A stretch of DNA of 49,757 nucleotides from a virus. The DNA lies in IMG/VR virus record IMGVR_UViG_3300006875_000032, positions 1 to 49,757 of that record; one strand, 5' to 3'. A model generated the notes under the pieces. That model was not told where the DNA came from, ran no database searches, and saw only the letters and a program-made list of their open reading frames with translations. This document shows, piece by piece, positions 22,167 to 30,900 of this stretch. A program made the position numbers and the translations under genes. How positions within the stretch are numbered: the first letter of the stretch is position 1; each line of letters starts with the position of its first letter.

Positions 22167-22525
22167 CGGACGAAGAACTGTTGAGGTATGCCGCGAAAGC
22201 GATGGGATATGTTGAGCCAACCATGTATAGGCCAAAAACCAACTGTCTTTTGTGGGTTGGGAAAGAGTCCGGCGCATCTATATGGAGTCCATTCCGCGAT
22301 GACAAAGACGCTTTTAATCTGATGGTTGCACTGGATATTGGCGTTCATCATGGCTGGACGTATGCAGATGAAAAGGTGCCGTATGCAAATGTGTGCGCTC
22401 AACATATCCCGTCAATGATTGAGGTCGGGGAAATAAAGGGTGATGACCCGAAGGCTGCAACTCGCCGCGCCATCGTCAGAGCCGCCGCTGAGATTGGCAA
22501 AAACATGGAGAAGAACCATGGCTGA
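22163..22525 (+). CDS. Accessory protein, DUF2591-like, 120 aa
   Basis: MTDEELLRYAAKAMGYVEPT, then SIWSPFRDDKDAFNLMVALD, and the typical closing KAATRRAIVRAAAEIGKNME. This WNP-like, DD.DA...L order resembles NinX/DUF2591-type phage proteins, whose function is unknown. Coupled by a 4-base overlap to the previous gene and by 8 bases to the next. Confidence 0.65.
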   Translation: MTDEELLRYAAKAMGYVEPTMYRPKTNCLLWVGKESGASIWSPFRDDKDAFNLMVALDIGVHHGWTYADEKVPYANVCAQHIPSMIEVGEIKGDDPKAATRRAIVRAAAEIGKNMEKNHG

Positions 22526-22772
22526 AAACAAAAAGACACCAACGGATAGTGCAACAGGTTTTATCGACGGTGTTTGGTATGGGCCAGGGCCTACGGCATG
22601 GCAGTGTCAATGCGGCAAACCGTATACGGTTACTTGTATTTCAAGCAAACCACCAAAGCGTGAATGGGTTGGACTGACGGATGAGGACATGGAAGCACTT
22701 TTCTTGAATGAGGACGGTGTGAGGTTTGCCCGATACATCGAAGCCAAGCTGCGGGAGAAGAATCATGGCTAA
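22518..22772 (+). CDS. Accessory protein with second REWVGLTD module, 84 aa
   Basis: From ATG 22518. A short N-terminal part with a possible metal pair (WQCQCGKPYTVTC) leads into PPKREWVGLTDEDMEALFLN and a helix RFARYIEAKLREKN. The central part is encoded by the second copy of the 33-base repeat. The two proteins otherwise differ, showing that only the module was shared. Confidence 0.65.
   Translation: MAENKKTPTDSATGFIDGVWYGPGPTAWQCQCGKPYTVTCISSKPPKREWVGLTDEDMEALFLNEDGVRFARYIEAKLREKNHG
22651..22683 (+). repeat. 33-base direct repeat, copy 2
   Basis: Exact match to 22033-22065, in frame with it. Recombination between the copies would fuse the two genes and delete the DUF2591-like gene. Confidence 0.9.
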
Positions 22773-22965
22773 GTTACCTTACACCTGGACCATTTGCCCT
22801 GATGAGCCGGCACCAAAACAATTCACAGCACTCACTCCCAGGCTGCTTCATGCCATGCGCAGTGGTGGTATGGATTTTACGATTGACCATCGGGTTCTTG
22901 CATGGCCAGCATCAAAAGCAGGCAAAACGATTGCCAACAACCACCTGAAAAAAAAGCATGAATGA
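22765..22965 (+). CDS. Unknown small protein, 66 aa
   Basis: Starts at ATG 22765, overlapping the previous stop by 8 bases. It reads MAKLPYTWTICPDEPAPKQF, then ALTPRLLHAMRSGGMDFTID and a basic end NNHLKKKHE. Not recognised. Its end overlaps the next start by 8 bases. Confidence 0.6.
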   Translation: MAKLPYTWTICPDEPAPKQFTALTPRLLHAMRSGGMDFTIDHRVLAWPASKAGKTIANNHLKKKHE

Positions 22966-23278
22966 CGCCCTGCGCTATCGCATGCTCAGGCAATTGGTTG
23001 ACTACCCCGATCAAATGGATGCCGATTTAGATGAGCTTATACGAGAAGCAATTGAAAATTATCGAGCGACTGCACAACCAGGCGCAAAACCAAATGAAAA
23101 CAGATCCAGCATTGGCCGATCAGTATTTGCACGATCTGGCCTGGAATGTGTTGGAACTAAGGAAGAAATTACACGATGCAATGCCCATACTGTCGAAACG
23201 AGTCAGGACGGTCCTTCAAGACAACCGTCCTTGACACCCGGTCTTACTGGGAACCCAACAAGCTTAGATTTTATTTAG
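22958..23278 (+). CDS. Unknown protein, 106 aa, C-terminus uncertain
   Basis: The first 35 residues (MNDALRYRMLRQLVDYPDQM, DLDELIREAIENY) look like a common small phage protein opening. The remaining 70 are low-complexity polar and overlap two other genes in different frames (23031-23234 and 23176-23388). The useful product may be only the N-terminal part, or this frame may be left over from a rearrangement. Confidence 0.45.
   Translation: MNDALRYRMLRQLVDYPDQMDADLDELIREAIENYRATAQPGAKPNENRSSIGRSVFARSGLECVGTKEEITRCNAHTVETSQDGPSRQPSLTPGLTGNPTSLDFI
23031..23234 (+). CDS. Small helical protein, 67 aa
   Basis: ATG 23031 lies inside the previous frame, with no strong ribosome site. The sequence is a well-formed helical protein: EKQLKIIERLHNQAQNQMKT, then LADQYLHDLAWNVLELRKKL. 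It ends inside the zinc-ribbon gene. Composition favours a real gene over the other frame between 23060 and 23175. Confidence 0.5.
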   Translation: MSLYEKQLKIIERLHNQAQNQMKTDPALADQYLHDLAWNVLELRKKLHDAMPILSKRVRTVLQDNRP

Positions 23279-23388
23279 AGCGCAGACGCGAATGCAAAAA
23301 ATGCCAAACACGGTTTCTAACGAGAGAGTTCTCACCATCGGTTCCACCACCCTCACGCTCAGAGAGTGGGCCAAGCGAGGAAAGCTGA
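23176..23388 (+). CDS. NrdR-like zinc-ribbon protein, 70 aa
   Basis: Has the zinc ribbon of the NrdR repressor: MQCPYCRNESG, then TVLDTRSYW, a basic LERRRECKKCQTRFLT (second Cys pair). NrdR controls ribonucleotide reductase genes; here the ATP-cone domain is absent, so only the DNA-binding ribbon remains. Phages carry such stand-alone ribbons as probable regulators. It overlaps its neighbour on both sides, including 97 bases with the next gene. Confidence 0.7.
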   Translation: MQCPYCRNESGRSFKTTVLDTRSYWEPNKLRFYLERRRECKKCQTRFLTREFSPSVPPPSRSESGPSEES

Positions 23389-23588
23389 GTTATTACACCT
23401 TGAAGTGGCGAGTCAATCAGGGATGGCCATCAGAGCGTTTATTTGAGCGCAGGAACGCCGTAAAGGACGGCATGAAGGTTTGCTCTAAGTGCCAGGACAC
23501 AAAGCCCGTAGAGGCCTTTTATGAGCGTTCTAGGGGCGGGTGGCTTGCAGAGTGCAAAGTCTGCTTTAAGTCTCGGTATAAACGCTAA
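23292..23588 (+). CDS. Zinc-finger HTH-type protein, 98 aa
   Basis: An N-terminal helix-turn-helix-like part, TLTLREWAKRGKLSYYTLKW plus RVNQGWPSERLF, known from phage HNH and AP2-type proteins, is joined to a four-Cys finger KVCSKCQDTKPVEAF...ECKVCFKSRYK. The nuclease histidines of HNH are missing. It is the last gene of the rightward operon; its TAA overlaps the stop of the converging late gene. Confidence 0.7.
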   Translation: MQKMPNTVSNERVLTIGSTTLTLREWAKRGKLSYYTLKWRVNQGWPSERLFERRNAVKDGMKVCSKCQDTKPVEAFYERSRGGWLAECKVCFKSRYKR

Positions 23589-25237
23589 GGAAGTGCTCCT
23601 TGATTGGTATTGGTTGTCGTGCCACCAAGGGATGCAGCGCCTCGTGACACAAAGGGTTGCATGGGTCCCATAAACTGAGGCCGCTTGGTAGCCAGATTAG
23701 TGAGTAGTTTTTGTGCAAGTGGGTTATACAGGCCTGCTGATGCTACAAGTGGAGCGCCAGTAGTTGCAACCTGAGCACCAAGATCAAGGCCAGTCCTGAC
23801 AATGTCTCCTACTTGCTGACGGCCTGCAGTGCCACTATCAGGCATGGTTGGACCCATCACCTTGAGTGCTGCTTGCGTCTCAGGCTGGAACATAGCGCGG
23901 CCTGTTGCGAACGGCCTTTGGCCACCAACGGCTTTAACAGCGCTTTGCATCTGGCTTGGTGAATAAATGCCTTCCTGAGCACCGATATAGGATGCTGCAC
24001 GCTCAACGCGCAAATAACGCTTGAATGCATCATGCAAGGACCGCAATTCTTTGCCTACGGCTGGGTTTTGATAAGCTAACTCGTTGCGCATGGCCTCTTG
24101 TATCTCGCGCAATGCAAAGCCAACATCTTGCAGCACAGGGTCACGCATATAAGCCTTGGCTTTATTGCCCAAGCTCTTTTCGATCTCACGGAACTCATTG
24201 CCATTGAGGTGTTTTTTGCGCTGAAATGCTTGCAGAAAAGTTTTATCAAACTCATCAAAAATGATGCGTTGCTGACCGATGGTCTTGTCTCGAGCAATAT
24301 CGGTAAATCGCTCCATCATGTGATCGTAAGTTGACTTTTTGGTCTTAGGATCAATAATATTTTTGAAGTCAATCTTGCTCGCTACCGTGTCATAACCCGT
24401 GCCGATCGTATCTTCAAGAAAATCAACGAGTGAGCGACCTGCAGGAACATCCTTGCCGATGCGCACACCGATCGGATCTAAAACTTTTTGAGCCATGGCA
24501 CGATTGAAATCCTCATTGGTCGTTTGCAAACCCTTGCGGATCATTGAGCCTGTCAATGGCAGGCTTGTGGCGGCTTGTTCAGCACGCTGCAAACCCTGTC
24601 CAATTAATGGAACATCGGCTAGTAATTGCCCTGGCGTAAAGCGTGTCATGCCCATGTCTTGGAGCATTTTTAACTCAGGCGAGACATTAGGCTTTAGCCC
24701 TGCTTGCGCAAGCTTTCCCAATACACCACCAAGCACACCACCTTGTAAGCCCTCTCTAGACTTCGATAAGAGCATGTCAAAGTAGCTATCCAGTGATGCT
24801 TTATCAGTGGTGGGCTGGCCTATTGCTGTACCAGCGCCTTGCGCTGCCATCATTAAAGGTCTTGTAACCGGCAGGGCAAGTTGCGGCAATGCTTCGCCAA
24901 CAGTTTCAGTAACCGACGCAGGAAAGCCTGCAATACCCTTCAAATACTGCGATGTGGCCTCTGTGGCCTCGGCTGGTGCATTGATACCAGCAAGCTGCAA
25001 TAAGCCAGCACCGAGCCTTGCAGGTGCCTGCAAACCAGCGCCAATCGTGGCTGCCACCTTAGCACCAGTCGTTACCGGCAAATACTTAGGTGCAGGGCCT
25101 GGCTCAGATCTGCGTGGCATAGCTGCAATATCAGACTGACGCCTATCCTCTTCAATCATCCAATCAGGCTTTTCACCCGTATCGACTTGGATTTTTTGGC
25201 GCTTTTCCTCGGCTTTAACCCAATCAGGCTTTTCCAT
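23585..25237 (-). CDS. Ejection-type internal virion protein, 550 aa
   Basis: The N-terminus has two copies of a short motif (KPDWVKAEEKRQ and KPDWMIEEDRRQ). A hydrophobic, small-residue region (about 65-150, with AATIGAGLQAPARLGAGLLQ) could insert into membranes. It is followed by a helical region with DRVFTPGQ-like elements and FREIEKSLGNKAKAYMRDPV. Large helical/Ala-Gly proteins of this kind, in tandem after the tail genes, are ejected with the DNA by short-tailed phages and help to build a channel. No enzymatic motif is seen. The role is inferred from composition and order. Confidence 0.65.
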   Translation of the reverse strand: MEKPDWVKAEEKRQKIQVDTGEKPDWMIEEDRRQSDIAAMPRRSEPGPAPKYLPVTTGAKVAATIGAGLQAPARLGAGLLQLAGINAPAEATEATSQYLKGIAGFPASVTETVGEALPQLALPVTRPLMMAAQGAGTAIGQPTTDKASLDSYFDMLLSKSREGLQGGVLGGVLGKLAQAGLKPNVSPELKMLQDMGMTRFTPGQLLADVPLIGQGLQRAEQAATSLPLTGSMIRKGLQTTNEDFNRAMAQKVLDPIGVRIGKDVPAGRSLVDFLEDTIGTGYDTVASKIDFKNIIDPKTKKSTYDHMMERFTDIARDKTIGQQRIIFDEFDKTFLQAFQRKKHLNGNEFREIEKSLGNKAKAYMRDPVLQDVGFALREIQEAMRNELAYQNPAVGKELRSLHDAFKRYLRVERAASYIGAQEGIYSPSQMQSAVKAVGGQRPFATGRAMFQPETQAALKVMGPTMPDSGTAGRQQVGDIVRTGLDLGAQVATTGAPLVASAGLYNPLAQKLLTNLATKRPQFMGPMQPFVSRGAASLGGTTTNTNQGALP

Positions 25238-25245
25238 GGCTGTCC

Positions 25246-26850
25246 TTAAAACGCTTCAGGGTACTTACCAAACCTGCGCTTAAATGCTTCACGATAAGCA
25301 GGCTGTTTCCCATACTCAATATCACTTGCGCTGGGTGTGGGAAAGGCTTGTGGCAAAGGCGTTGGTTTGCCCCCATCACTAGGCTCGCCAGCAAGGGTTT
25401 TCGGATCAAACTTCTTGGTGGATTCCCACTGAGTTTGCACGCGATCAGCACGATCAACAAGACGCTTGAAACCCTTTTCGATTTCATCAACCAACTCTCT
25501 GCGCTGCTTATTGGTCAACTTGATGTCTTGCAACTTACCGATGGACGCCTCAAGATTTTGCGCATCAAGGTTTGAAGCGGCACCAGGCAGGCGTGGTATC
25601 TGGGTAATCAAACTCTTACTCAGTGCTGCCAAATTGCGCAGTGCCGTATTCTCATCAGTGCCAAACAAAGCACCTACCGAAGAAGCCAAGCCACCACTGA
25701 ATGCACCACTTGGAGCTTTTTCAATGATGCGCTTAAGCTGATCAGTTTGCATCAATGCATTGGAAGCTTTAACGCCTTCTTGCACGATAGGAACAACATT
25801 TTTGGTGTAATCAATTTTTTGCTGATCGGTTAGCTTGCCTTCTTGCTCCTTACGCCTTGCATCTGCCCTATCTGCTGCGCTTTCTTGACTTAGCCTTAAA
25901 TTACCTCGGGCGATTTCCTGCGTGCCTTGTGCCAAGTTATATGTAAGCACACGCATGGTTTCTTGGAATGCACGAGCCTGCTGTTTATCCATGAGGCCTA
26001 TGGCCATATTCAGCATCTGGTTTGACAAGGTATTGGCCTTGTCCTCGTCAATCAGTCCTGACCTATATTGTTTGGCAAGTCTTTGAGCTTGTTGTTTGAT
26101 TGCAGGGCCTTGATCGCCAACGCTGTCAGCCATCATGATCATGGCGTCAAATGGTGTGCTTTCATCCCCTTTGAGATCTGACAGCATGCCCGACTTGCGC
26201 AACTGGGGAATCATGCCAACATAATCCTTAAGGGCGTTCATTGGATTGTCGGATTGACGAACCAATTCCATAGCGGCGTTAGGATTGAATTTAATTTCGG
26301 TGCGTTCTGGCTGGTCCTCCGATCCTGGCACAGTAATTTCTTTGAACATATCTCTGCCAAGTTTTCTTTGGCGCAGTTGCTTCTGTTGCGCATTTAATGC
26401 ATCAAAATATTTTGGATCGCCAGTAAGTGCTGCAAGTTTTTGTGCTTTGACTGGATCAAGTAAAAACTCTTCATCAGGAGAGGCCTGCTTATATAAACTG
26501 CCCATCAAAGATTGCTTTTGAGCTTCTTGGCGTCCAGCAACTTCTTTTGCGGCCATTTCAGCCTTTATCTGAGCTATATCAATGTTGCGCTTGCGTTCAG
26601 CTTCATCAGCCGTGCCATAAGCCTCCATGACATTGCCAAGGCTTTCACCGAAGCGCCCTGATTTGGTTGGCTGCAGGAATGCTCTAGCCATCGCTAAGTT
26701 GCGCGGATCAATAAATTCATTTCTTGCTTGCAAGGCATCAAGCATGGCCTGCTGCGCATCAATATACTTTTGACGCGATGCTGCAAGTTCTGGATCTTCG
26801 CCAGGAATTGCTACTGGCGAGACCGTTGCTAATGGGGATTGTTTAGCCAT
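25246..26850 (-). CDS. Ejection-type internal virion protein, 534 aa
   Basis: Predominantly helical and charged: LAASRQKYIDAQQAMLDALQ at the start, long Gln/Arg/Lys coiled regions (QAQRLAKQYRSGLIDEDKAN, ADRADARRKEQEGKLTDQQK) and an ordered segment with LAALSKSLITQIPRLPGAAS. No membrane segment or catalytic motif. It ends PAYREAFKRRFGKYPEAF. Placed between two other ejection-type genes with gaps of 8 and 3 bases. The name is a positional inference. Confidence 0.6.
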   Translation of the reverse strand: MAKQSPLATVSPVAIPGEDPELAASRQKYIDAQQAMLDALQARNEFIDPRNLAMARAFLQPTKSGRFGESLGNVMEAYGTADEAERKRNIDIAQIKAEMAAKEVAGRQEAQKQSLMGSLYKQASPDEEFLLDPVKAQKLAALTGDPKYFDALNAQQKQLRQRKLGRDMFKEITVPGSEDQPERTEIKFNPNAAMELVRQSDNPMNALKDYVGMIPQLRKSGMLSDLKGDESTPFDAMIMMADSVGDQGPAIKQQAQRLAKQYRSGLIDEDKANTLSNQMLNMAIGLMDKQQARAFQETMRVLTYNLAQGTQEIARGNLRLSQESAADRADARRKEQEGKLTDQQKIDYTKNVVPIVQEGVKASNALMQTDQLKRIIEKAPSGAFSGGLASSVGALFGTDENTALRNLAALSKSLITQIPRLPGAASNLDAQNLEASIGKLQDIKLTNKQRRELVDEIEKGFKRLVDRADRVQTQWESTKKFDPKTLAGEPSDGGKPTPLPQAFPTPSASDIEYGKQPAYREAFKRRFGKYPEAF

Positions 26851-26853
26851 AAT

Positions 26854-27918
26854 CTAACCGTCAAACTCTAGGTTATTAACAAACTCATCAATTGATGCTG
26901 CTTGCTCTGGCGTAAGGTTGTCTGTTCCAGACCCAAGACCTTTAATTAACTTTGCTATCTCAGATCCCAAAGTGCCGGATTTGCCACTTCCAGACCCTGT
27001 TTTAATGCCTGACAAGAACGATGTCAGCGAACCAATCTTATCGATTGTGCTGGGGCCATAACCAGCACCTTGTAGCGGACCCTTGTAAGTATCAGTGGAT
27101 GACAGCGGGAACTGGTAGCCTCGCATCAATGCAGCAACATTGGCAGCCCTTGTTAATGGAGCCTCAATCTTGGATTGCTCGTATTCAAGTTGTTGTGTAC
27201 CAAGATCTGACATCGTGCCCAAAGCACTCTTTGCGGCTTGCTGTTCTTGCAAGCCAAGACCGGATAGTGCTGTAGCAGCGGCAGATTGCTGGCCCTGTTC
27301 TTTAAGAGCGGCATCAAGCGCAGTTTGGAAGCCTTTTGATCTTGCCAAGGTCTGTTGGCTTTGCAAATTAGAAGCAATATCAGCCAGTGCTTGACCGCCT
27401 ATGGCGCCAGTGCGGCTGCTTCCAAAGCCTCCGGCACCACCCATCACACCTAATGCTTTAAGTGCTGGTAAGACATTTCGCTGGACATTGATGTCAGATT
27501 GCTTTTGCATCTCATCAATGACTTGCTGCTGGTTAAGATCGTAAAACTTTGAAATATCAGTAGCACTAACATCCATGGCAGACTGACCGGCTTTAAGTGC
27601 CTCATCAAGAGGCGTTTGATACCGAGTCAAAGCACCCATCCCTGGTAGCTGATTGGCAGCGTAAGGTTTGCCCGTTGCCGGATCAATACCTGACACTAAA
27701 TTGGTCAGATACTCAGGCCTGCTGGCAATAAGATCCTTGCCCTGTAAAGCCGTCATAGTTGGCTTTCCTGCGGCATCAACACCAGGTGTACCCAGTTGAC
27801 TCTGACCGACCTGAGCAAGGCTGGTCAGGTAGTCCGTAAGATACTGAGGCGCTGACTGCTGCTTGGTTGTCGTGGTTGTAATGTCTGGCGGCGCAGAGGC
27901 CTCAAATAATCCGGCCAT
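26854..27918 (-). CDS. Virion protein of the ejection block, 354 aa
   Basis: Begins MAGLFEASAPPDITTTTTKQ and has a Gly/Ala/Gln-rich body (VMGGAGGFGSSRTGAIGGQA, QGQQSAAATALSGLGLQEQQ). Opening and composition are typical of virion proteins near the tail in many marine and freshwater short-tailed phages. There are no repeats of the collagen type. It is coupled to the Gly-X-Ser protein upstream by a 2-base gap. Confidence 0.6.
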   Translation of the reverse strand: MAGLFEASAPPDITTTTTKQQSAPQYLTDYLTSLAQVGQSQLGTPGVDAAGKPTMTALQGKDLIASRPEYLTNLVSGIDPATGKPYAANQLPGMGALTRYQTPLDEALKAGQSAMDVSATDISKFYDLNQQQVIDEMQKQSDINVQRNVLPALKALGVMGGAGGFGSSRTGAIGGQALADIASNLQSQQTLARSKGFQTALDAALKEQGQQSAAATALSGLGLQEQQAAKSALGTMSDLGTQQLEYEQSKIEAPLTRAANVAALMRGYQFPLSSTDTYKGPLQGAGYGPSTIDKIGSLTSFLSGIKTGSGSGKSGTLGSEIAKLIKGLGSGTDNLTPEQAASIDEFVNNLEFDG

Positions 27919-27920
27919 GA

Positions 27921-30900
27921 TTATTTACCCTTCTTGAGATAGTCCAGCGGTGACTTATGCGCTGGCGGTGGTAAGTCTTTAACTTTCGTGGATCTGGCTC
28001 GTGCTCGTATTTGATGCATCATCTCGTAGAGTTTATCTGTTCCTGCCTTGGTTGAGCCATTACCAAGTGCAGAAACCACATCGGCAGGGAATACAAACTC
28101 GCCGTCAGCAAGCCAGGCTGGGATGTCATCCGATTGACCATCGCCTTCGCCAGCAACATGCTTGCCGTCCTTAAAGTTCTCACGGCCAAGAGCGCCACCT
28201 TCATTCATGAATTGCAAGTTCATTGGCTTGGCTCGAAGTGGCTCTACATAACCACCTTCAGCATATAACGGTTCTTCAACCTTAGGCTGTCTCAAGCCGA
28301 GAATATCGTCGATGGATGATTCCTGGCCGTATGTAAACGTAGGCGCTTGCTGGGGTTGGATGCCTAAGCGCTGCGACATCACAGCAGCTAACGAAGGATC
28401 AATCTGATTCATTTCTTCCACCCTTTTAATCAATGCCTCAAGTGGATTTTTCATAGATGTATCTCCGCTTGACTTAAGCATTTGCAATTCTGAGTCAAGT
28501 AAAAATGCAGGAAGTGATTTGGCCGCAGACACAACTGATTTCCCATCACGACCATCACGGCCAGAAAAACCAGAAAACCCTGATACGCCATTAATCCCAG
28601 AGATGCCAGAAAATCCACTGAAACCAGACGCGCCAGAAGTGCCTGACACGCCAGAAAATCCTGATACGCCAGATTCCCCGCTGTAACCCGAAAATCCAGA
28701 GGTGCCTGAAACGCCAGAAAAGCCTGAGAACCCTGACACGCCAGAAACGCCCGATGCACCTGAATATCCTGATTCGCCTGAGATGCCAGAGAATCCGCTA
28801 AATCCTGATATGCCCGATATGCCGGAAGCTCCACTGAAGCCTGATAAGCCAGAGACTCCGCTATAACCAGAGAATCCTGATTCTCCTGAAATGCCTGAAA
28901 ATCCACTAAAGCCTGATTCTCCGGATATTCCTGAGGCCCCCGAGTAGCCAGAAATCCCCGATTCGCCAGAAAAGCCACTAAAGCCAGAGGCACCGGATTC
29001 ACCGGACATTCCTGAGAACCCTGAGGCGCCTGACTCTCCCGATACGCCAGACCAACCAGAAATGCCGGATTCGCCAGAGAATCCTGAAAATCCAGAAATT
29101 CCTGACTCTCCTGAAAAACCGCTAAAGCCGGAAGCACCTGATTCTCCGGAAACCCCTGAAAATCCTGAGGCTCCTGACTCTCCCGAAACACCGCTAAAAC
29201 CAGAGGCCCCAGAAACGCCGGATAAACCCGAAAAGCCCGAAGCGCCTGACTCTCCTGAAAAACCACTGAAACCGGAACCGCCTGATTCTCCGGATACTCC
29301 TGAAAACCCTGAAGCGCCTGATTTCCCCGAAATGCCACTAAAACCCGATATGCCCGAAGTCCCTGATAAACCTGAAAATCCTGAGGCGCCAGAGTCTCCT
29401 GAAAATCCTGAGAATCCTGAAACCCCTGACTTGCCAGAAAATCCTGAAAAGCCTTCATCAGTCGTAACGCCAGAAACGCCCGAGACGCCTTCATCCCCGG
29501 TTTTGACGCCCTTCTCTAAATCGCCGCTTATAACAGGCACTCCCGCCTCTGCACCGCCTGGCGTAGATGCCGAACTATCTGAGGCAGCACTCGCTGCTTG
29601 TGCCGCCGCCAATTGCGCTGCAGCCGTTATGTCTTCTTGTACCGAAGTCGAGGCTGCAGTGCGTGCGGCATCTTCTTGACTTGCAACGCTTGCAAGCATC
29701 TTGCTAATTTCTTCTCGAGCATCGTCAGGCAACTCAGGATCATCAAGAATGATTTCGATCTGATCACGCAAATTACTAAGCTGATCAAGTCCAAGAACGG
29801 CTACATCTCCTTGAGTTCCTAATGACCCGCCAAACAAAGTACGATATACCGCATCAGGATCTTCCGATCCTAAGCCCAAAATGCCGCCAAGAGTTTTGAG
29901 AGTGTCTTGTGCGGCTGGTGTTGTAGCTGTGATGTCAGTGCCTGCGCCGCTTACAAGGCCCTGATTATTTGTTATGACTTCGTCTGATGGCGACCCAAAC
30001 ATGCCAGTCAAAATATCTGTTGCTTTTTGCGAGTCAAAAATGCCGTTTGTCACCATCCAATCGTGGACTTGCTCTATTGAGTATCCAGTGTTTCTAAATA
30101 ATTGAATCGCATCAGTAAGAGTGGCCGGCTCCTTATTTGTGAACAATTGGTTCATTGATGACACAAAATTAGGATCGGCAGTAGCCTGAGTTTGTAAAAA
30201 CTCGCCAGACTTTTCACGATAAAGATACGGATCTAAATTACTGCCGCCAACGCCTTGCAATGCAATTCGGGGGTCAATTTCTGTAGCGGCAAAAAAGGCA
30301 TCATCATCAGATGCGCCTGCATTTTTGGAGTCAATGAAAGCTTTGGCTGCAAGGGCTATTTGATTAGCCCCTAACTGCTGACCTTGTGTATTTAGATCGC
30401 CATAATCAGCAAGGCCACCAGTTGGAGTTAAACGACTCTGATCGTATGCTGTTCCGGCTCGGAATAACGATGTTAAAGCACCAATTTCATTGCCCTGCAT
30501 GGCCTGCATACCAGCAGTGATTATTCTGCCTGCCGTTGCTTTATCCATGCCTGTTTCTGATGCCAAAGCGTCAGCGGCAAAGTTTGTACCGACACTTGTT
30601 GCTAAGGCGGTCGGGTCAATTTTTCCAGTCGTGATTAGTTGTGTGATGGCATTTTTGCCAACGCTTGCAACCTCAGTGGGCAACATGGAGCCTACTTGAT
30701 TGGCTATAGCTCCTGTGCCTGCGCTGATGACCGCACTCTTTAATGCATCAACAGGATTTGCACCGCCGGCAATCTGCAAAGCAAAATTAATAGCACCTGA
30801 CCCTAACGCGCTTGCGGCTGCGCCAGTGGCACCTAAGGCACTTCCTACAGCCTGGCCAACACCAGGTAATGCACCAGGCAGTACAAGGCCAAGTGCTTGA

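Noticed and set aside
28451-29679. Long open frames opposite or out of frame with the Gly-X-Ser repeat (for example 29062-29679 plus, 28451-29494 minus)
   Set aside because: They are produced by the nine-base repeat: antisense reading of Gly-X-Ser gives Pro/Glu/Lys repeats. No ribosome site and no non-repeat homology.
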